A DNA stretch of 64,000 nt from Polaromonas sp. (GCA_021153985.1 JAJKJM010000044.1:1-64000), one strand, 5' to 3'; positions 24,848-34,228 are shown, counted from the stretch's first letter. Notes: a model not told the origin generated them from the letters alone. A program made the numbers and translations.

Positions 24848-25915
24848 ATGATCGAACTCAAAGGTATTTTTCAAACCTACAGAGGCCTCACCGGCCCGGT
24901 CCAGGCGCTGAGGGGCGTGGACCTTCACATCCAGCCAGGCGAGGTCTACGGAATCATCGGCCGCAGCGGCGCCGGCAAAAGCTCTCTGGTGCGCGTGATC
25001 AATCTGCTGAACCGGCCCACCGAAGGCCAGGTGCTGGTAGGCGGGCGCGAGTTGACTTCTCTGAACGGCGAGGCCCTGCGGGTGGCACGCCGCGACATCG
25101 GCATCATCTTTCAGCACTTCAATTTGCTGTCGTCCCGCACGGTGTATGGCAACGTGGCCTTGCCGCTCGAAATCGCCGGCTTGCCGGCGGACGACATCAA
25201 GGCCCGCGTCGGGCCGTTGCTGGAACTGGTTGGCTTGAGTGCATTGGCAGACCGCTACCCGGCGCAGATCAGCGGCGGGCAAAAGCAGCGTGTCGGCATT
25301 GCGCGTGCGCTGGCCAACCGGCCCAAGGTGTTGCTCTCGGATGAAGCCACTTCGGCGCTGGACCCGGAAACCACGCGCTCTATCCTCGGCCTTCTGAGGC
25401 AGATCAACAAGGAGTTTGGCCTCACCATCGTGCTGATCACGCACCAGATGCAAGTCATCAAGCAAGTCGCCGACCGCGTGGCGGTGATCGACGCAGGCCG
25501 CATCGTCGAGAGCGGGCCGGTGATCAATGTCTTTACCCGCCCGCAGCACGAGACCACCCGCAGCCTGATCGCCGAAATCGTGCCGCAAGAGTTGCCCGAC
25601 AGCGTGCTGGCGCGCATCCGCACGCTGATGAGCGCCGAGCATGCGGAGGAAGGCCAGCTCTTGCGCCTGGCGTTTGCGGGCGATGAATCTGACCGGCCGC
25701 TGCTGTCGGACGTGATCCGCCGCTTTGGCATTGACCTTTCCATCGTGCACGGCCAGGTCGACGAAATCCAGGGCAAACCTTTTGGCTCGCTTGCGGTGTT
25801 TGCGCGCGGCGCGCGTGAGCAACTCAATGCTGCGGTAGCGCATTTACGCGGCGCCGGAGTGCATGTCGATCAGGTCGGTGCGGATTTACCGGGAGGCCTG
25901 GCTCATGTTCAGTAA
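24848..25915 (+). CDS. metN: methionine ABC transporter ATP-binding protein
   Basis: This 355-residue ATPase has Walker [10 protein letters not shown] (38-46), the signature [15 protein letters not shown], Walker [17 protein letters not shown], and a C-terminal NIL regulatory domain (about 265-345) typical of MetN. It powers uptake of methionine or related sulfur compounds. It overlaps metI by 11 bases, and metQ and a sigma-54 activator follow, so the module imports sulfur amino acids alongside the sulfonate genes downstream. Confidence 0.93.
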   Translation: MIELKGIFQTYRGLTGPVQALRGVDLHIQPGEVYGIIGRSGAGKSSLVRVINLLNRPTEGQVLVGGRELTSLNGEALRVARRDIGIIFQHFNLLSSRTVYGNVALPLEIAGLPADDIKARVGPLLELVGLSALADRYPAQISGGQKQRVGIARALANRPKVLLSDEATSALDPETTRSILGLLRQINKEFGLTIVLITHQMQVIKQVADRVAVIDAGRIVESGPVINVFTRPQHETTRSLIAEIVPQELPDSVLARIRTLMSAEHAEEGQLLRLAFAGDESDRPLLSDVIRRFGIDLSIVHGQVDEIQGKPFGSLAVFARGAREQLNAAVAHLRGAGVHVDQVGADLPGGLAHVQ

Positions 25916-26570
25916 TTTTTCACAAGCCCTGCTTGAGCTTTTTGTCAGCTCGCTGTGGGAGACCATCGTCATGGTCGGCATCTCGGGGCTGGTGGGCGCG
26001 TTCATCGGCGTTCCGCTGGGCGTGTTTTTGCGGCTCACAGACCAAGGGGGTGTGCTGCAGAACGCGGTCACCAACCGAGTAGTGGGCGGCATCGTGAACG
26101 CAGTGCGCTCCACGCCTTTCATCATCTTGCTGGTGGCCATCATTCCGTTGACTCGATTCCTCACAGGTTCGTCGATCGGTACGGCGGCTGCCGTGGTGCC
26201 GCTCACGATTGCGGCTGCGCCCTTTATTGCGCGGCTGGTGGAAACCTCTTTGCGCGAAGTCGACCACGGCCTGATCGAAGCGGCGCTGGCCATGGGCGCT
26301 ACCACGCGCCAGATCGTGCTCAAGGTCTTGCTGCCCGAGGCATTGCCCGGCATCGTGGCGGGCCTGACGATTACGTTTGTGAGCCTCACCGGCTATTCGG
26401 CGATGGCCGGCGCCATTGGCGGCGGCGGTCTCGGCGACCTGGGCATCCGCTACGGCTACCAGCGCTTTTTGCCCGAAGTCATGCTGGCCGTGGTGCTGGT
26501 GCTGATCTTGTTTGTGCAAGCAGTGCAGAGCCTGGGCGACTGGGCTGTGCGCAGGTTGAGCCATAAATGA
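25905..26570 (+). CDS. metI: methionine ABC transporter permease
   Basis: This 221-residue permease has five membrane segments and the EAA loop [28 protein letters not shown]. The start at 25905, inside the end of metN, is preceded by GGGAGG. It pairs with MetN and MetQ. A pair of palindromic repeat units separates it from metQ by 329 bp, which may lower or uncouple metQ expression. Confidence 0.92.
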   Translation: MFSNFSQALLELFVSSLWETIVMVGISGLVGAFIGVPLGVFLRLTDQGGVLQNAVTNRVVGGIVNAVRSTPFIILLVAIIPLTRFLTGSSIGTAAAVVPLTIAAAPFIARLVETSLREVDHGLIEAALAMGATTRQIVLKVLLPEALPGIVAGLTITFVSLTGYSAMAGAIGGGGLGDLGIRYGYQRFLPEVMLAVVLVLILFVQAVQSLGDWAVRRLSHK

Positions 26571-26591
26571 AGAATATTTCTCTCGGGCTTT

Positions 26592-26705
26592 TCTCCCTCC
26601 CCCGCTGGGGGAGGGCAGGGGTGGGGGCCGGCGGCGGTCAGACGGCTGCCTGGCTTGCAAAGGCCGCGAGCCCTCACCCCAGCCCTCTCCCAGGGGGAGA
26701 GGGAG
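26592..26705. repeat. palindromic BIME-like repeat unit 1 in the met operon
   Basis: An inverted pair, CTCCCTCCCCCGCTGGGGGAG... and CCCTCACCCCAGCCCTCTCC.../CAGGGGGAGAGGG, spans about 114 bp and belongs to the same family as the array at 15851. Confidence 0.85.
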
Positions 26706-26740
26706 CAAGAACATTGCCGCGGCGATGTTGATCCCCGAAT

Positions 26741-26855
26741 TCCTCCCTCTCCCTCCGGGAGAGGGCAGGGGTGAGGGCCAGCGGCGGTCAAACTGCCATT
26801 AACGGTACCAACGCTGCTGGCCCTCACCCTAACCCTCTCCCAAGGGGAGAGGGGA
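26741..26855. repeat. palindromic BIME-like repeat unit 2 in the met operon
   Basis: CTCCCTCTCCCTCCGGGAGAG and CCCTCACCCTAACCCTCTCC/CAAGGGGAGAGGGG form a second unit of the same family, directly upstream of metQ. Confidence 0.85.
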
Positions 26856-26899
26856 CAAGATTAAGAACAACCATTTTTCAATTCATCAAAGGAAACACC

Positions 26900-27694
26900 A
26901 TGAACAAACGCACCCTCATCCAGTCCGCCATCGCACTCGCGCTGGCCGCCGCATTGCCCGCTGCCGTGCTCGCACAAGACAAGCCGCTGAAGATCGGTGT
27001 CACCGCCGGCCCGCATGCACAAATCTTTGAGCAGGTCAAAAAGATCGCTGAAAAAGACGGCCTGAAAATCCAGATCGTTGAGTTCAGTGACTACATCCAG
27101 CCCAACGCCGCGCTCGCCGCCGGCGACCTGGACGGCAACAGCTACCAGCACAAGCCCTTCCTCGACCAGCAGGTCAAAGACCGCGGCTACAAGATCGTCA
27201 ACGTGGGCTACACCGTCAACTTCCCGATCGGCCTCTATTCGAAAAAGGTCAAAAGCCTGGCCGAGCTGAAAGAAGGCGCGCGCTTCGGCATCCCCAACGA
27301 CCCGACCAACGGCGGCCGCGTGTTGCTGGTGCTGCAAGACAAGGGATTGATCAAGCTCAAGCCTGAGGCCGGCCTCAAGGCCACGCCGCTGGATGTGATT
27401 GAGAACCCCAAGAAGATCAAGTTTGTTGAACTCGACGCCGCCCAGCTGCCGCGCTCACTCGACGACCTCGACGCCTCGGCCGTCAACACCAACTACGCGC
27501 TGTCGGCTGGATTGAACCCCAAGGATGCGATTGCCCAGGAAGCGGCCAAGTCGCCTTACGTCAACTTGCTGGCCGTGCGTGAGCAAGACAAGGACAAGCC
27601 ATGGGTCGCCAAACTGGTGAAGGCCTACCACTCGGAAGAGATCCGCAAGTACGTGCAGGCCGAGTTCAAGGGTGCCGTATTGGCCGGCTTCTAA
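26900..27694 (+). CDS. metQ: methionine-binding (NlpA-type) periplasmic protein
   Basis: This 264-residue binding protein has a signal peptide MNKRTLIQSAIALALAAALPAAVLA and the NlpA/MetQ pattern: IGVTAGPHAQIFEQVKKIAEKDGLKIQIVEFSDY, NYQHKPFL (here NSYQHKPFLDQQV), FGIPNDPTNGGRVLL and VNTNYAL. It has no lipobox, unlike enteric MetQ, so it is soluble in the periplasm. The start at 26900 has AAAGGAAA upstream. The sigma-54 activator gene follows 21 bp later. Confidence 0.93.
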   Translation: MNKRTLIQSAIALALAAALPAAVLAQDKPLKIGVTAGPHAQIFEQVKKIAEKDGLKIQIVEFSDYIQPNAALAAGDLDGNSYQHKPFLDQQVKDRGYKIVNVGYTVNFPIGLYSKKVKSLAELKEGARFGIPNDPTNGGRVLLVLQDKGLIKLKPEAGLKATPLDVIENPKKIKFVELDAAQLPRSLDDLDASAVNTNYALSAGLNPKDAIAQEAAKSPYVNLLAVREQDKDKPWVAKLVKAYHSEEIRKYVQAEFKGAVLAGF

Positions 27695-27715
27695 ACCCGG
27701 CTTAAGGGCGCGCAC

Positions 27716-28837
27716 ATGTCGCACCTGCTCACGCTTCCCGACGCCGGCGCCTTGTCCATACGTGCCAAGGCGCTGGTGTTCGAAGACCCAGGCTCGGTTG
27801 CCTTGCTTGAGCGCGTGGAGCAGGTCGCGCCCACCGATGCCACCGTACTGGTGATCGGCGAGACCGGCACCGGCAAAGAACTGCTGGCGCGCCGCGTGCA
27901 CCAGGGCAGCGGCAGGCGCGGGCCGTTTCTTGCCGTGAACTGCGGGGCCTTCAGCGAGGCGCTGATTGATGCCGAACTGTTCGGCCACGAAAGCGGCGCT
28001 TTCACCGGTGCATCACAGGCGCGTGCCGGCTGGTTTGAATCGGCCAATGGCGGAACGCTCTTTCTCGACGAGATTGGCGACCTGCCGCTGGCTTTGCAGG
28101 TCAAGTTGCTGCGTGTGTTGCAGGAGCGGCAGGTGGTACGCCTGGGCTCTCGCAAGCCCATCTCTCTGGATGTACGCCTGATTGCCGCCACCAACGTCGA
28201 CCTGCGCAACGCGGTGGCGGCTGGCCACTTTCGCGCTGACCTCTATTACCGCATCAGCGTGGCCACGCTGGAGCTGCGCCCGCTGTATGAACGCCCCGGC
28301 GACATCCTGCCGCTGGCGCGCCATTTCCTCGCCAACTATTCAGCGCGCCTGGGCATCACGGGCGCCAGTCTGGCGCCCGATGCCGAGCAGGCCTTGCTCG
28401 CGCACGACTGGCCCGGCAATATCCGCGAGCTGGAAAACGTCGTGCATTACGCCTTGATCGTCGCGCCCAGCAGCAGGTTGACGGCGGTTGACTTGCAGGT
28501 GAACCAGCGCTCGGTCGCCGGCGCATCGCGTGGTAGGGCAATACCGGTACCGGCTGCTGCGGCGGTGCAGGGCGCCGATACCCCCGTCGCGCCCGCACCG
28601 GCCTCCGACGCGCTGCGCGACCTCTTGCTGCAGCGCATGCACGCCGCGCAGCCGGATCTGTTCAACAGCGTCGAAGAAACGCTGGTCAAAGCCGCCTTTG
28701 AATTGTGTGGCGGCAACCAGGTTCATACCGCACGCCAGTTGGGCTTGTCACGCAATGTGCTGCGCACGCTGCTCAAGCGCCATGGCTTGCTCGACGCCGG
28801 CCTGGACGCTCCCGAAGCCCCGGCGGCCGCCAGCTAA
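27716..28837 (+). CDS. sigma-54-dependent activator, SfnR-like
   Basis: This 373-residue AAA+ activator has Walker A GETGTGKE (48-55), the sigma-54 contact loop GAFTGA (94-99), Walker B GTLFLDEIGD (113-122) and a C-terminal Fis-type helix-turn-helix (NQVHTARQLGLSRNVLRTLLKR). It has almost no N-terminal sensory domain, as in SfnR, the Pseudomonas activator of dimethyl sulfone and sulfonate use, whose activity is set by its expression level. It lies 21 bp behind metQ. Two sigma-54 promoters with matching upstream dyads are found in front of the adjacent sulfur genes (28968 and 34244). Confidence 0.88.
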   Translation: MSHLLTLPDAGALSIRAKALVFEDPGSVALLERVEQVAPTDATVLVIGETGTGKELLARRVHQGSGRRGPFLAVNCGAFSEALIDAELFGHESGAFTGASQARAGWFESANGGTLFLDEIGDLPLALQVKLLRVLQERQVVRLGSRKPISLDVRLIAATNVDLRNAVAAGHFRADLYYRISVATLELRPLYERPGDILPLARHFLANYSARLGITGASLAPDAEQALLAHDWPGNIRELENVVHYALIVAPSSRLTAVDLQVNQRSVAGASRGRAIPVPAAAAVQGADTPVAPAPASDALRDLLLQRMHAAQPDLFNSVEETLVKAAFELCGGNQVHTARQLGLSRNVLRTLLKRHGLLDAGLDAPEAPAAAS

Positions 28838-28901
28838 GCCGCCGCCGCGCTGTTGCAATTCATGCAGCAAGATGCGCTGTGTGTTGCCTCGCCACCCGGA
28901 A

Positions 28902-28919
28902 CTGTCTGCTTCGCAACAG
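28902..28919 (+). promoter_or_regulatory. candidate upstream activator site 1
   Basis: CTGTCTGCTTCGCAACAG is an 18 bp imperfect dyad 48 bp upstream of the sigma-54 promoter at 28968. It matches the site at 34293-34310 at 12 of 18 positions, including CTGT and CAACAG at the ends. Confidence 0.55.
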
Positions 28920-28967
28920 GCCATGCTTTTAGAACGATAGAAACAGGTGTTTCAGGCCGGTTTTTAC

Positions 28968-28983
28968 TGGCACGACTTCTGCC
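28968..28983 (+). promoter_or_regulatory. sigma-54 promoter of the dioxygenase gene
   Basis: TGGCACGACTTCTGCC has GG and GC exactly 10 bp apart and a full TGGCAC -24 element. It lies about 52 bp before the ATG at 29034. Confidence 0.75.
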
Positions 28984-29033
28984 TCTTCTGCCTTTTCAAC
29001 CCAGGCCTGCAAAGGCCACCAGCAAAGGCACCC

Positions 29034-29993
29034 ATGACCCAAGTTCAATCGTCGCATCCCGTCCTTGACATCACGCCAGTCGCCGGCCGCATAGGCGCAG
29101 AAGTGCGCGGCCTGCGTTTGTCGGCTGATATTTCCGGCGACACCGTGGTGGCGCTGAACCAGGCGCTGCTCAAGCACAAGGTGCTGTTCCTGCGGGGCCA
29201 GCAGCATCTGGACGATGCCGCGCAAGAGGCTTTCGCGCAGCGGCTGGGCGACCCGGTGCCGCACCCGACGGTGCCCTCGCGCCAGGGCACCGGCTACATC
29301 CTGGAGCTGGATTCAGCGCACGGCGGCCGCGCCAATTCCTGGCACACCGATGTGACCTTCGCCGTTGCACCGCCCAAGATCTCGGTGCTGCGCGGCGTGG
29401 TGATCCCGCCCTGGGGCGGCGACACGGTGTGGGCCAATACCGCCGCGGCCTATCAGGGCTTGCCATCCGCACTGCGTGAGCTGGCCGACAAGCTCTGGGC
29501 TGTGCACGGCAATGATTACGACTACGCCGCGCACCGTCCGGAGAAGGACATTTCGGACGAGGGGGCGAAGCACTACCGCGAGGTGTTCACCCGCACCCTG
29601 CATGAGGCCGAACACCCCGTGGTGCGCGTGCACCCTGAAACGCGTGAGCGCGCGCTGGTGCTGGGCCACTTTGTCAAAAAGCTGGTGGGTTACTCGAGCA
29701 CGGATTCGCAGCATCTGCTGTCGGTGCTGCAGGAGCACATCATCCGCCTGGAGAATACCGTGCGCTGGCGCTGGACGCAGGGCGACGTCGTGATCTGGGA
29801 CAACCGCGCCACGCAGCACTACGCCATCAACGACTACGGCGACCAGCACCGCGTGGTGCGCCGCGTGACACTGGCGGGCGATGTGCCTGTCAGCGTCGAC
29901 GGCCGGCGTTCGGTGGTGCATGGGAAGGCTGCGCAGCCTGGTAGTGGTAGCGCCGGCAAAAGTCCGGCAGCGACGGTGGCTGTCGCTGCCTAA
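29034..29993 (+). CDS. Fe(II)/2-oxoglutarate dioxygenase, TauD/TfdA (AtsK-like) family
   Basis: This 319-residue enzyme has the iron facial triad H104-x-D106 (SWHTDVTF) and the distal H262 (TQHYAIND), with R at about 276 for 2-oxoglutarate. The family cleaves sulfonates or sulfate esters (taurine, alkyl sulfates) to release sulfite or sulfate. The AtsK group is the closest by pattern. It has its own sigma-54 promoter and candidate activator site, is next to the SfnR-like gene, and converges on the monooxygenase operon across a terminator. The start at 29034 is preferred since upstream in-frame sequence covers the promoter. Confidence 0.87.
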   Translation: MTQVQSSHPVLDITPVAGRIGAEVRGLRLSADISGDTVVALNQALLKHKVLFLRGQQHLDDAAQEAFAQRLGDPVPHPTVPSRQGTGYILELDSAHGGRANSWHTDVTFAVAPPKISVLRGVVIPPWGGDTVWANTAAAYQGLPSALRELADKLWAVHGNDYDYAAHRPEKDISDEGAKHYREVFTRTLHEAEHPVVRVHPETRERALVLGHFVKKLVGYSSTDSQHLLSVLQEHIIRLENTVRWRWTQGDVVIWDNRATQHYAINDYGDQHRVVRRVTLAGDVPVSVDGRRSVVHGKAAQPGSGSAGKSPAATVAVAA

Positions 29994-30009
29994 AGCGGGA
30001 GTGAAAAAA

Positions 30010-30036
30010 AAGCCTGCGGTATGAAACCGCAGGCCT
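30010..30036. terminator. bidirectional rho-independent terminator
   Basis: A 9 bp stem (GCCTGCGGT / ACCGCAGGC, loop ATGAA) is flanked on the left by an 8-A run that becomes a U tract for leftward transcripts. It separates the convergent dioxygenase and monooxygenase genes. Confidence 0.8.
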
Positions 30037-30082
30037 TGAAAATCCCACCCACTGGGACACGAGCATTCGAATCAACTGAGAG

Positions 30083-31435
30083 TCAGGCGACCTTCTGCGC
30101 CTTCACCGTGAACTGATTGGCCGGCCGGTCCAGGCCCAGGTTCTCGCGCAGGGTACTGCCTTCATATTCGGTGCGGAAGAGGCCGCGCCGCTGCAGCTCG
30201 GGAATCACCAGCTCGACAAAATCATTGAGCGATTCAGGCAAGACCGGCGGCATCACATTGAAGCCGTCGGCGGCGCCGTTTTCAAACCACTCCTGCATCT
30301 TGTCGGCAATGGTCTGTGGCGTGCCCACCACCACCCAGTGGCCGCGTGCGCCGGCCAGGTATTCATACAACTGGCGCACGGTGAGCTTGTCGCGGCGGGC
30401 CAGCTCCAGCACCACATGGGCGCGGCTGTTTTGTCCGGGCGGCGGCTCGGGGATGTAAGGCGGTGGCGCGTCCAGGTCCCACTTCGACAAGTCTTCGCCG
30501 GGCCAGAAGGTGTGCAGCGTGTTCAGGCCCACCGATGGGTGGATCAGTTTTTGCAATTCAGCCCACTTCGCGTCGGCCTCTTCCTGCGTGCGGCCCACCA
30601 CCGGGGAGATGCCCGGCAGCACCAGCAACTGCTCGGGCCGGCGGCCGTATTTGGCAAGCCGGCCTTTCACGTCGCGGTAAAAGGTCTGGGCCTCGGCCAG
30701 GCTGGTCCACGCAGTGAAGATGGCTTCGGCCGACGCGGCGGCTAGCTCACGGCCTGGCTCCGACGAGCCCGCCTGCACGATCACCGGATAGCCCTGCGGC
30801 GGGCGCTCCAGGTTCAGCGGGCCGCTGACCTTGAAGTACTTGCCCGAATGGTTGATCGCATGCACTTTGGCCGGGTCGAAATATTTTCCTGATGCCGGGT
30901 CGCGAAAGAAGGCGTCGTCTTCAAAGCTGTCCCACAGGCCCTTGACCACATCGATAAACTCATGCGCCTGCTCATAGCGCACGGCGGGCTCGGGGTGTTT
31001 GTCCAGGCCGAAATTGCCGTACACGTTGTCGGCGCCTGTGGTCACCACGTTCCAGGCCGCGCGGCCCTTGCTGAGATGGTCGAGCGAGGAGAACTTGCGC
31101 GCCAGCAGAAAGGGGTCTTCATACGTGGTGGACGCTGTTGCCACAAAGCCGACGTGTTTTGTCACGGCCGAAAGCGCAGCCCACAAAGTCACCGGCTCGA
31201 AGTAAGACACCCGGCCCTGGCGGCTGAAGGCTTCTTCGTCGCCATGAAAGGCCATGCCCGGGCTATCGGCTACAAAGACCTGGTCGAAGAGGCCGCGCTC
31301 GGCGATTTTGGCTACCTCGATGTAGTGGTCGATGTTGACACCCGAGTCCACCTGCGAGCCTGGGTGGCGCCAGGCGGCGATGTGGTGGCCAGTGGCCATG
31401 ATGAAAGCGCCCAGGCGCAGTTTACGTTTTGTCAT
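30083..31435 (-). CDS. FMNH2-dependent LLM-class monooxygenase, NtaA/SnaA/DszA family
   Basis: This 450-residue TIM-barrel flavin monooxygenase has family features LRLGAFIMATGHHIAAWRHPGS, FVADSPGMAF, TASTTYEDPFLLARKFSSLDHLSKGRAAWNVVTT and YPVIVQAGSSEPGRELAA. It uses reduced FMN and oxygen to cleave C-S or C-N bonds in organosulfur or chelator substrates. It is the last gene of the leftward operon binding protein-ATPase-permease-monooxygenase, so the transporter imports its substrate. The reductase at 34514 could supply FMNH2. Confidence 0.9.
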   Translation of the reverse strand: MTKRKLRLGAFIMATGHHIAAWRHPGSQVDSGVNIDHYIEVAKIAERGLFDQVFVADSPGMAFHGDEEAFSRQGRVSYFEPVTLWAALSAVTKHVGFVATASTTYEDPFLLARKFSSLDHLSKGRAAWNVVTTGADNVYGNFGLDKHPEPAVRYEQAHEFIDVVKGLWDSFEDDAFFRDPASGKYFDPAKVHAINHSGKYFKVSGPLNLERPPQGYPVIVQAGSSEPGRELAAASAEAIFTAWTSLAEAQTFYRDVKGRLAKYGRRPEQLLVLPGISPVVGRTQEEADAKWAELQKLIHPSVGLNTLHTFWPGEDLSKWDLDAPPPYIPEPPPGQNSRAHVVLELARRDKLTVRQLYEYLAGARGHWVVVGTPQTIADKMQEWFENGAADGFNVMPPVLPESLNDFVELVIPELQRRGLFRTEYEGSTLRENLGLDRPANQFTVKAQKVA

Positions 31436-31472
31436 GAGGATTCTTTCTGTCGATCAGAGGTTGGCTTTGAGG

Positions 31473-32324
31473 TCAGCTGCGGGTCTGGACTGGCTTCCAT
31501 GCGGTGAAATGGCTCTCCAGCTTTTCCAGCACGAAGTTCAAGGTGACGCCGATCGCGGTGATGGCGATGATCCCGAAATACATGTCGGCAATCAGGAAGC
31601 TGAACTGGGCGTAAATGATCAGGTAGCCCAGCCCGGCCTTGGCTCCCACCATCTCGGCGGCGATCAGCACCAGCATGGCGGAGGCGGCGGCCAGGCGTAT
31701 GCCCACGAAAATCGTGGGAATCGACGCCGGCAGGATCACCTTCAGGAACAGCTGGCGTGACGTGGCGCCCATGGTTCGCGCCGATTTCACCAGCAGCGGG
31801 TCGACCTGGCGCACCGCGGAGATGGTGTTGAGCAAAAGCGGCCAGGCGCAGGCATACACCACGATGGAAATCTTGGACACTTCACCGATGCCTAGCAGCA
31901 ACAGGAACACCGGCAGCAAGGCCAGCGGCGCGGTGTTGCGCAGCAACTCGATCAGCGGGTTCAGGGCATTGCCCAGGCGCTGGTACCAGCCGATGGCCAG
32001 CCCGAGCGGGATGGCGAAGACGATGGCGAGCAGCAAGCCGCCCAGCGAGCGCGCCAAGCTGATGGAGGTGTGCTCCCAGAGCTGGCCGTTCAGCGCCAGT
32101 GCCCAGCCGGCGGCCAGCACTTCACTTAGCGGCGGTAAAAAGGTCGGGTCCGTCAGGCCCAGGCGCGGCGCCAGTTCCCACAGCAGGGCGAGCGCCACGA
32201 TGAGGCCCGAGCGCCAGGTGGCGTTGGCTAGCTGGTGGTAAGCCCGCAGCCACACCGGCGGGGTTTTCAGTTGCAATCCGTGGGTTGCCGGATGCGTTCC
32301 TGCCTTCAGGGCAAGGTCAGACAT
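31473..32324 (-). CDS. ssuC: ABC transporter permease, SsuC-like (sulfonate/nitrate/taurine family)
   Basis: This 283-residue permease has six membrane segments and the EAA motif DPLLVKSARTMGATSRQLFLKVILPASIPTIFVGIRLA, as in SsuC/TauC. Start 32324 overlaps the end of the ATPase gene by 8 bases, so the two are coupled. The symbol reflects family membership. The sulfonate imported is not known. Confidence 0.87.
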   Translation of the reverse strand: MSDLALKAGTHPATHGLQLKTPPVWLRAYHQLANATWRSGLIVALALLWELAPRLGLTDPTFLPPLSEVLAAGWALALNGQLWEHTSISLARSLGGLLLAIVFAIPLGLAIGWYQRLGNALNPLIELLRNTAPLALLPVFLLLLGIGEVSKISIVVYACAWPLLLNTISAVRQVDPLLVKSARTMGATSRQLFLKVILPASIPTIFVGIRLAAASAMLVLIAAEMVGAKAGLGYLIIYAQFSFLIADMYFGIIAITAIGVTLNFVLEKLESHFTAWKPVQTRS

Positions 32325-33171
32325 GGGAGAGTTCTTTCTTTTCAGGTTGTGAGGCAATGCGGGCACGGCGCTCCTGGCGCGCCGAGGCCACCTCGTCATG
32401 CAGCTGTGACCAGATCTCATGGCGCAGCTCACCGAAGAGCGGCAGCGAGCGCACGTCGGCGGTTCCGGAGCGTAGAGAGTCGGGAATGTCCACGATCTGC
32501 TTGATGCGGCCGGGGCGCGTGGTCATGATGGCCACGCGCTGGCCCAGCACCACGGCTTCGTCGATGCCGTGCGTGATAAACACGATCGTCTTGCCAGTGC
32601 GCTGCCAGATCTCGACCAGTTCTTCCTGCAGCGTTTCACGCGTCTGTGCGTCCAGGGCGGCAAAGGGCTCGTCCATCAGCAACACTTGCGGTTCGTAGGC
32701 CAGGCTGCGTGCGATGGCCACGCGCTGCTTCATCCCGCCCGACAGCTCATGCGGAAAGCGGTTGGCAAAGTCGGTCAGGCCCACCAGCGCCAGGTAGTGT
32801 GCGGCCTTTTCACGCCGGGCGCGCTTGCCGACGCCTGCTACTTCCAGGCCGAAAGCCACATTGTCCAAGGCGCTTAACCAGGGGAAGAGGGCGTATTGCT
32901 GGAACACCACGCCGCGGTCGCGCGCCGGGCCTGTGATGGGCTGGCCGTCGATCAGCACGCGGCCGCTGGTGGGCAGCGCCAGGCCCGCCAACAAGTCAAG
33001 CAAGGTTGACTTGCCGCAGCCGCTGGGCCCGACCAGCACCAGAAACTCGCCCGGCTTCACGTCCAGTGTGACGTCGTGCACCGCGACAAAGCGCTTGGCG
33101 GCGCCGCCGTCGTCCGCGCGCACGGTGAACTCCTTGCTGACGTTTTCAAAGCGGATCTTGGCGGCGCTCAT
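32317..33171 (-). CDS. ssuB: ABC transporter ATP-binding protein, SsuB-like
   Basis: This 284-residue ATPase has Walker A GPSGCGKST, Q-loop VFQQYALFPWL, signature LSGGMKQRVAIARSL, Walker B VLLMDEPFAALD and H-loop ITHGIDEAV. This set is characteristic of the nitrate/sulfonate/taurine subfamily. It overlaps the binding-protein gene upstream (4 bases) and the permease gene downstream. Confidence 0.9.
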   Translation of the reverse strand: MSAAKIRFENVSKEFTVRADDGGAAKRFVAVHDVTLDVKPGEFLVLVGPSGCGKSTLLDLLAGLALPTSGRVLIDGQPITGPARDRGVVFQQYALFPWLSALDNVAFGLEVAGVGKRARREKAAHYLALVGLTDFANRFPHELSGGMKQRVAIARSLAYEPQVLLMDEPFAALDAQTRETLQEELVEIWQRTGKTIVFITHGIDEAVVLGQRVAIMTTRPGRIKQIVDIPDSLRSGTADVRSLPLFGELRHEIWSQLHDEVASARQERRARIASQPEKKELSHV

Positions 33172-34187
33172 TTGGCGGACGCCAGTTTGTCGGCGTTGGT
33201 GAAGTAGGGGTTGAAGGCGTTGGTGTACAGGTCTGCGGGCTTGACTTGCCCGGCCTTGAGCAAGCCGTCTTTCACCAGCCAGTTGATCCAGACCTGCAGC
33301 TCGGTATCCTTGATCACGCCGCCGGTTCCCGCTACGCCGGTGCTCTTCCAGTACTGGATGCTGTCGGCGCTTTCGGCGCGCTTGCGTCCCTCAATGATCT
33401 TGACGAAGCGCGCCCGCACCTCGGCAGCCGGCGTGTTGCGAGCCCACTCGATGGAACGCGCCAGCGCCGACACGAGGTGGCGGCTGGTATTGGGGTTCTG
33501 CTCGATGAATTTGTTGTGCAGGACGATAGAGCCGGCCGTGAAATTTCCATACAGGGCGCGGTCTGTGAAGAGGGGGCGTATGCCGCCACGCTCCAGTGCC
33601 TTGTCGCGCAGCACACCGCCCAGTGTGGTGACTTCCACATGGCCCTGGCGCAGCGCCTGTTCTCCAGTCACCGGGGGGGTTACCACCAGCGTCACCTGCT
33701 TGGCCTCTGCGTCGGTGAGCCTGGCCCGCTCCAGGTATTCACGCACCATGAACTCGTGGTGCGCGCCCAGCGTGTTCACCGCGATCTTTTTGCCGATCAG
33801 GTCGCGTGCGGATTTGATGGGGCTGTCTTCCTTGACGTAGTAGCCGCTCCAGGTGTTTTCGTCCACGCCGTAGTAGCCGAGCACTGCCTTGATCGGTGCT
33901 TTCTTGGCCAGCAGCTTGACGACCGCGCCGTTGAAGGCGCCGCCCAGGTCGACATCACCGGTGACGACGGTCTGGATGTCTTGCGGACCGCTGATGGTGT
34001 TGCCCACCCACCTGGCTTTGAGCGGTGCGAGGTAGCCGAGGTCTTCGGCCAGCTCGATCCAGGTAACCTGGCCGACCCAGCCCTGGTAGCGGATCTCGGT
34101 TTTCTCCAGCGGTGGGGCGGCATGGGCCTGCGTGGCGAGCAGGCCGAAAGACAAGGCGGCAAGGCCGAGGAAGCGTGTGATAGTCAT
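33168..34187 (-). CDS. ssuA: periplasmic substrate-binding protein, SsuA/TauA-like
   Basis: This 339-residue protein has a signal peptide MTITRFLGLAALSFGLLATQAHA and the SsuA-type fold: EIRYQGWVGQVTWIELAEDLGYL, VTGDVDLGGAFNGAVVKLLAKKAPIKAV and KKIAVNTLGAHHEFMVREYL. It is the first gene of the operon, behind a sigma-54 promoter about 42 bp upstream. The start at 34187 is chosen because it gives an ideal signal peptide and lies after the promoter. Confidence 0.88.
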   Translation of the reverse strand: MTITRFLGLAALSFGLLATQAHAAPPLEKTEIRYQGWVGQVTWIELAEDLGYLAPLKARWVGNTISGPQDIQTVVTGDVDLGGAFNGAVVKLLAKKAPIKAVLGYYGVDENTWSGYYVKEDSPIKSARDLIGKKIAVNTLGAHHEFMVREYLERARLTDAEAKQVTLVVTPPVTGEQALRQGHVEVTTLGGVLRDKALERGGIRPLFTDRALYGNFTAGSIVLHNKFIEQNPNTSRHLVSALARSIEWARNTPAAEVRARFVKIIEGRKRAESADSIQYWKSTGVAGTGGVIKDTELQVWINWLVKDGLLKAGQVKPADLYTNAFNPYFTNADKLASAK

Positions 34188-34228
34188 GGCGTGAGGAGTG
34201 GATAGTGAGTGGTAGACAAGCTCCACAT

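Larger units (their letters stand above)
26571..26899. other. metI-metQ gap filled by palindromic repeats
   Basis: There is no gene here. Two BIME-like units (26592-26705, 26741-26855) occupy nearly the whole gap, leaving about 45 bp of leader with AAAGGAAA before metQ. Confidence 0.7.
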
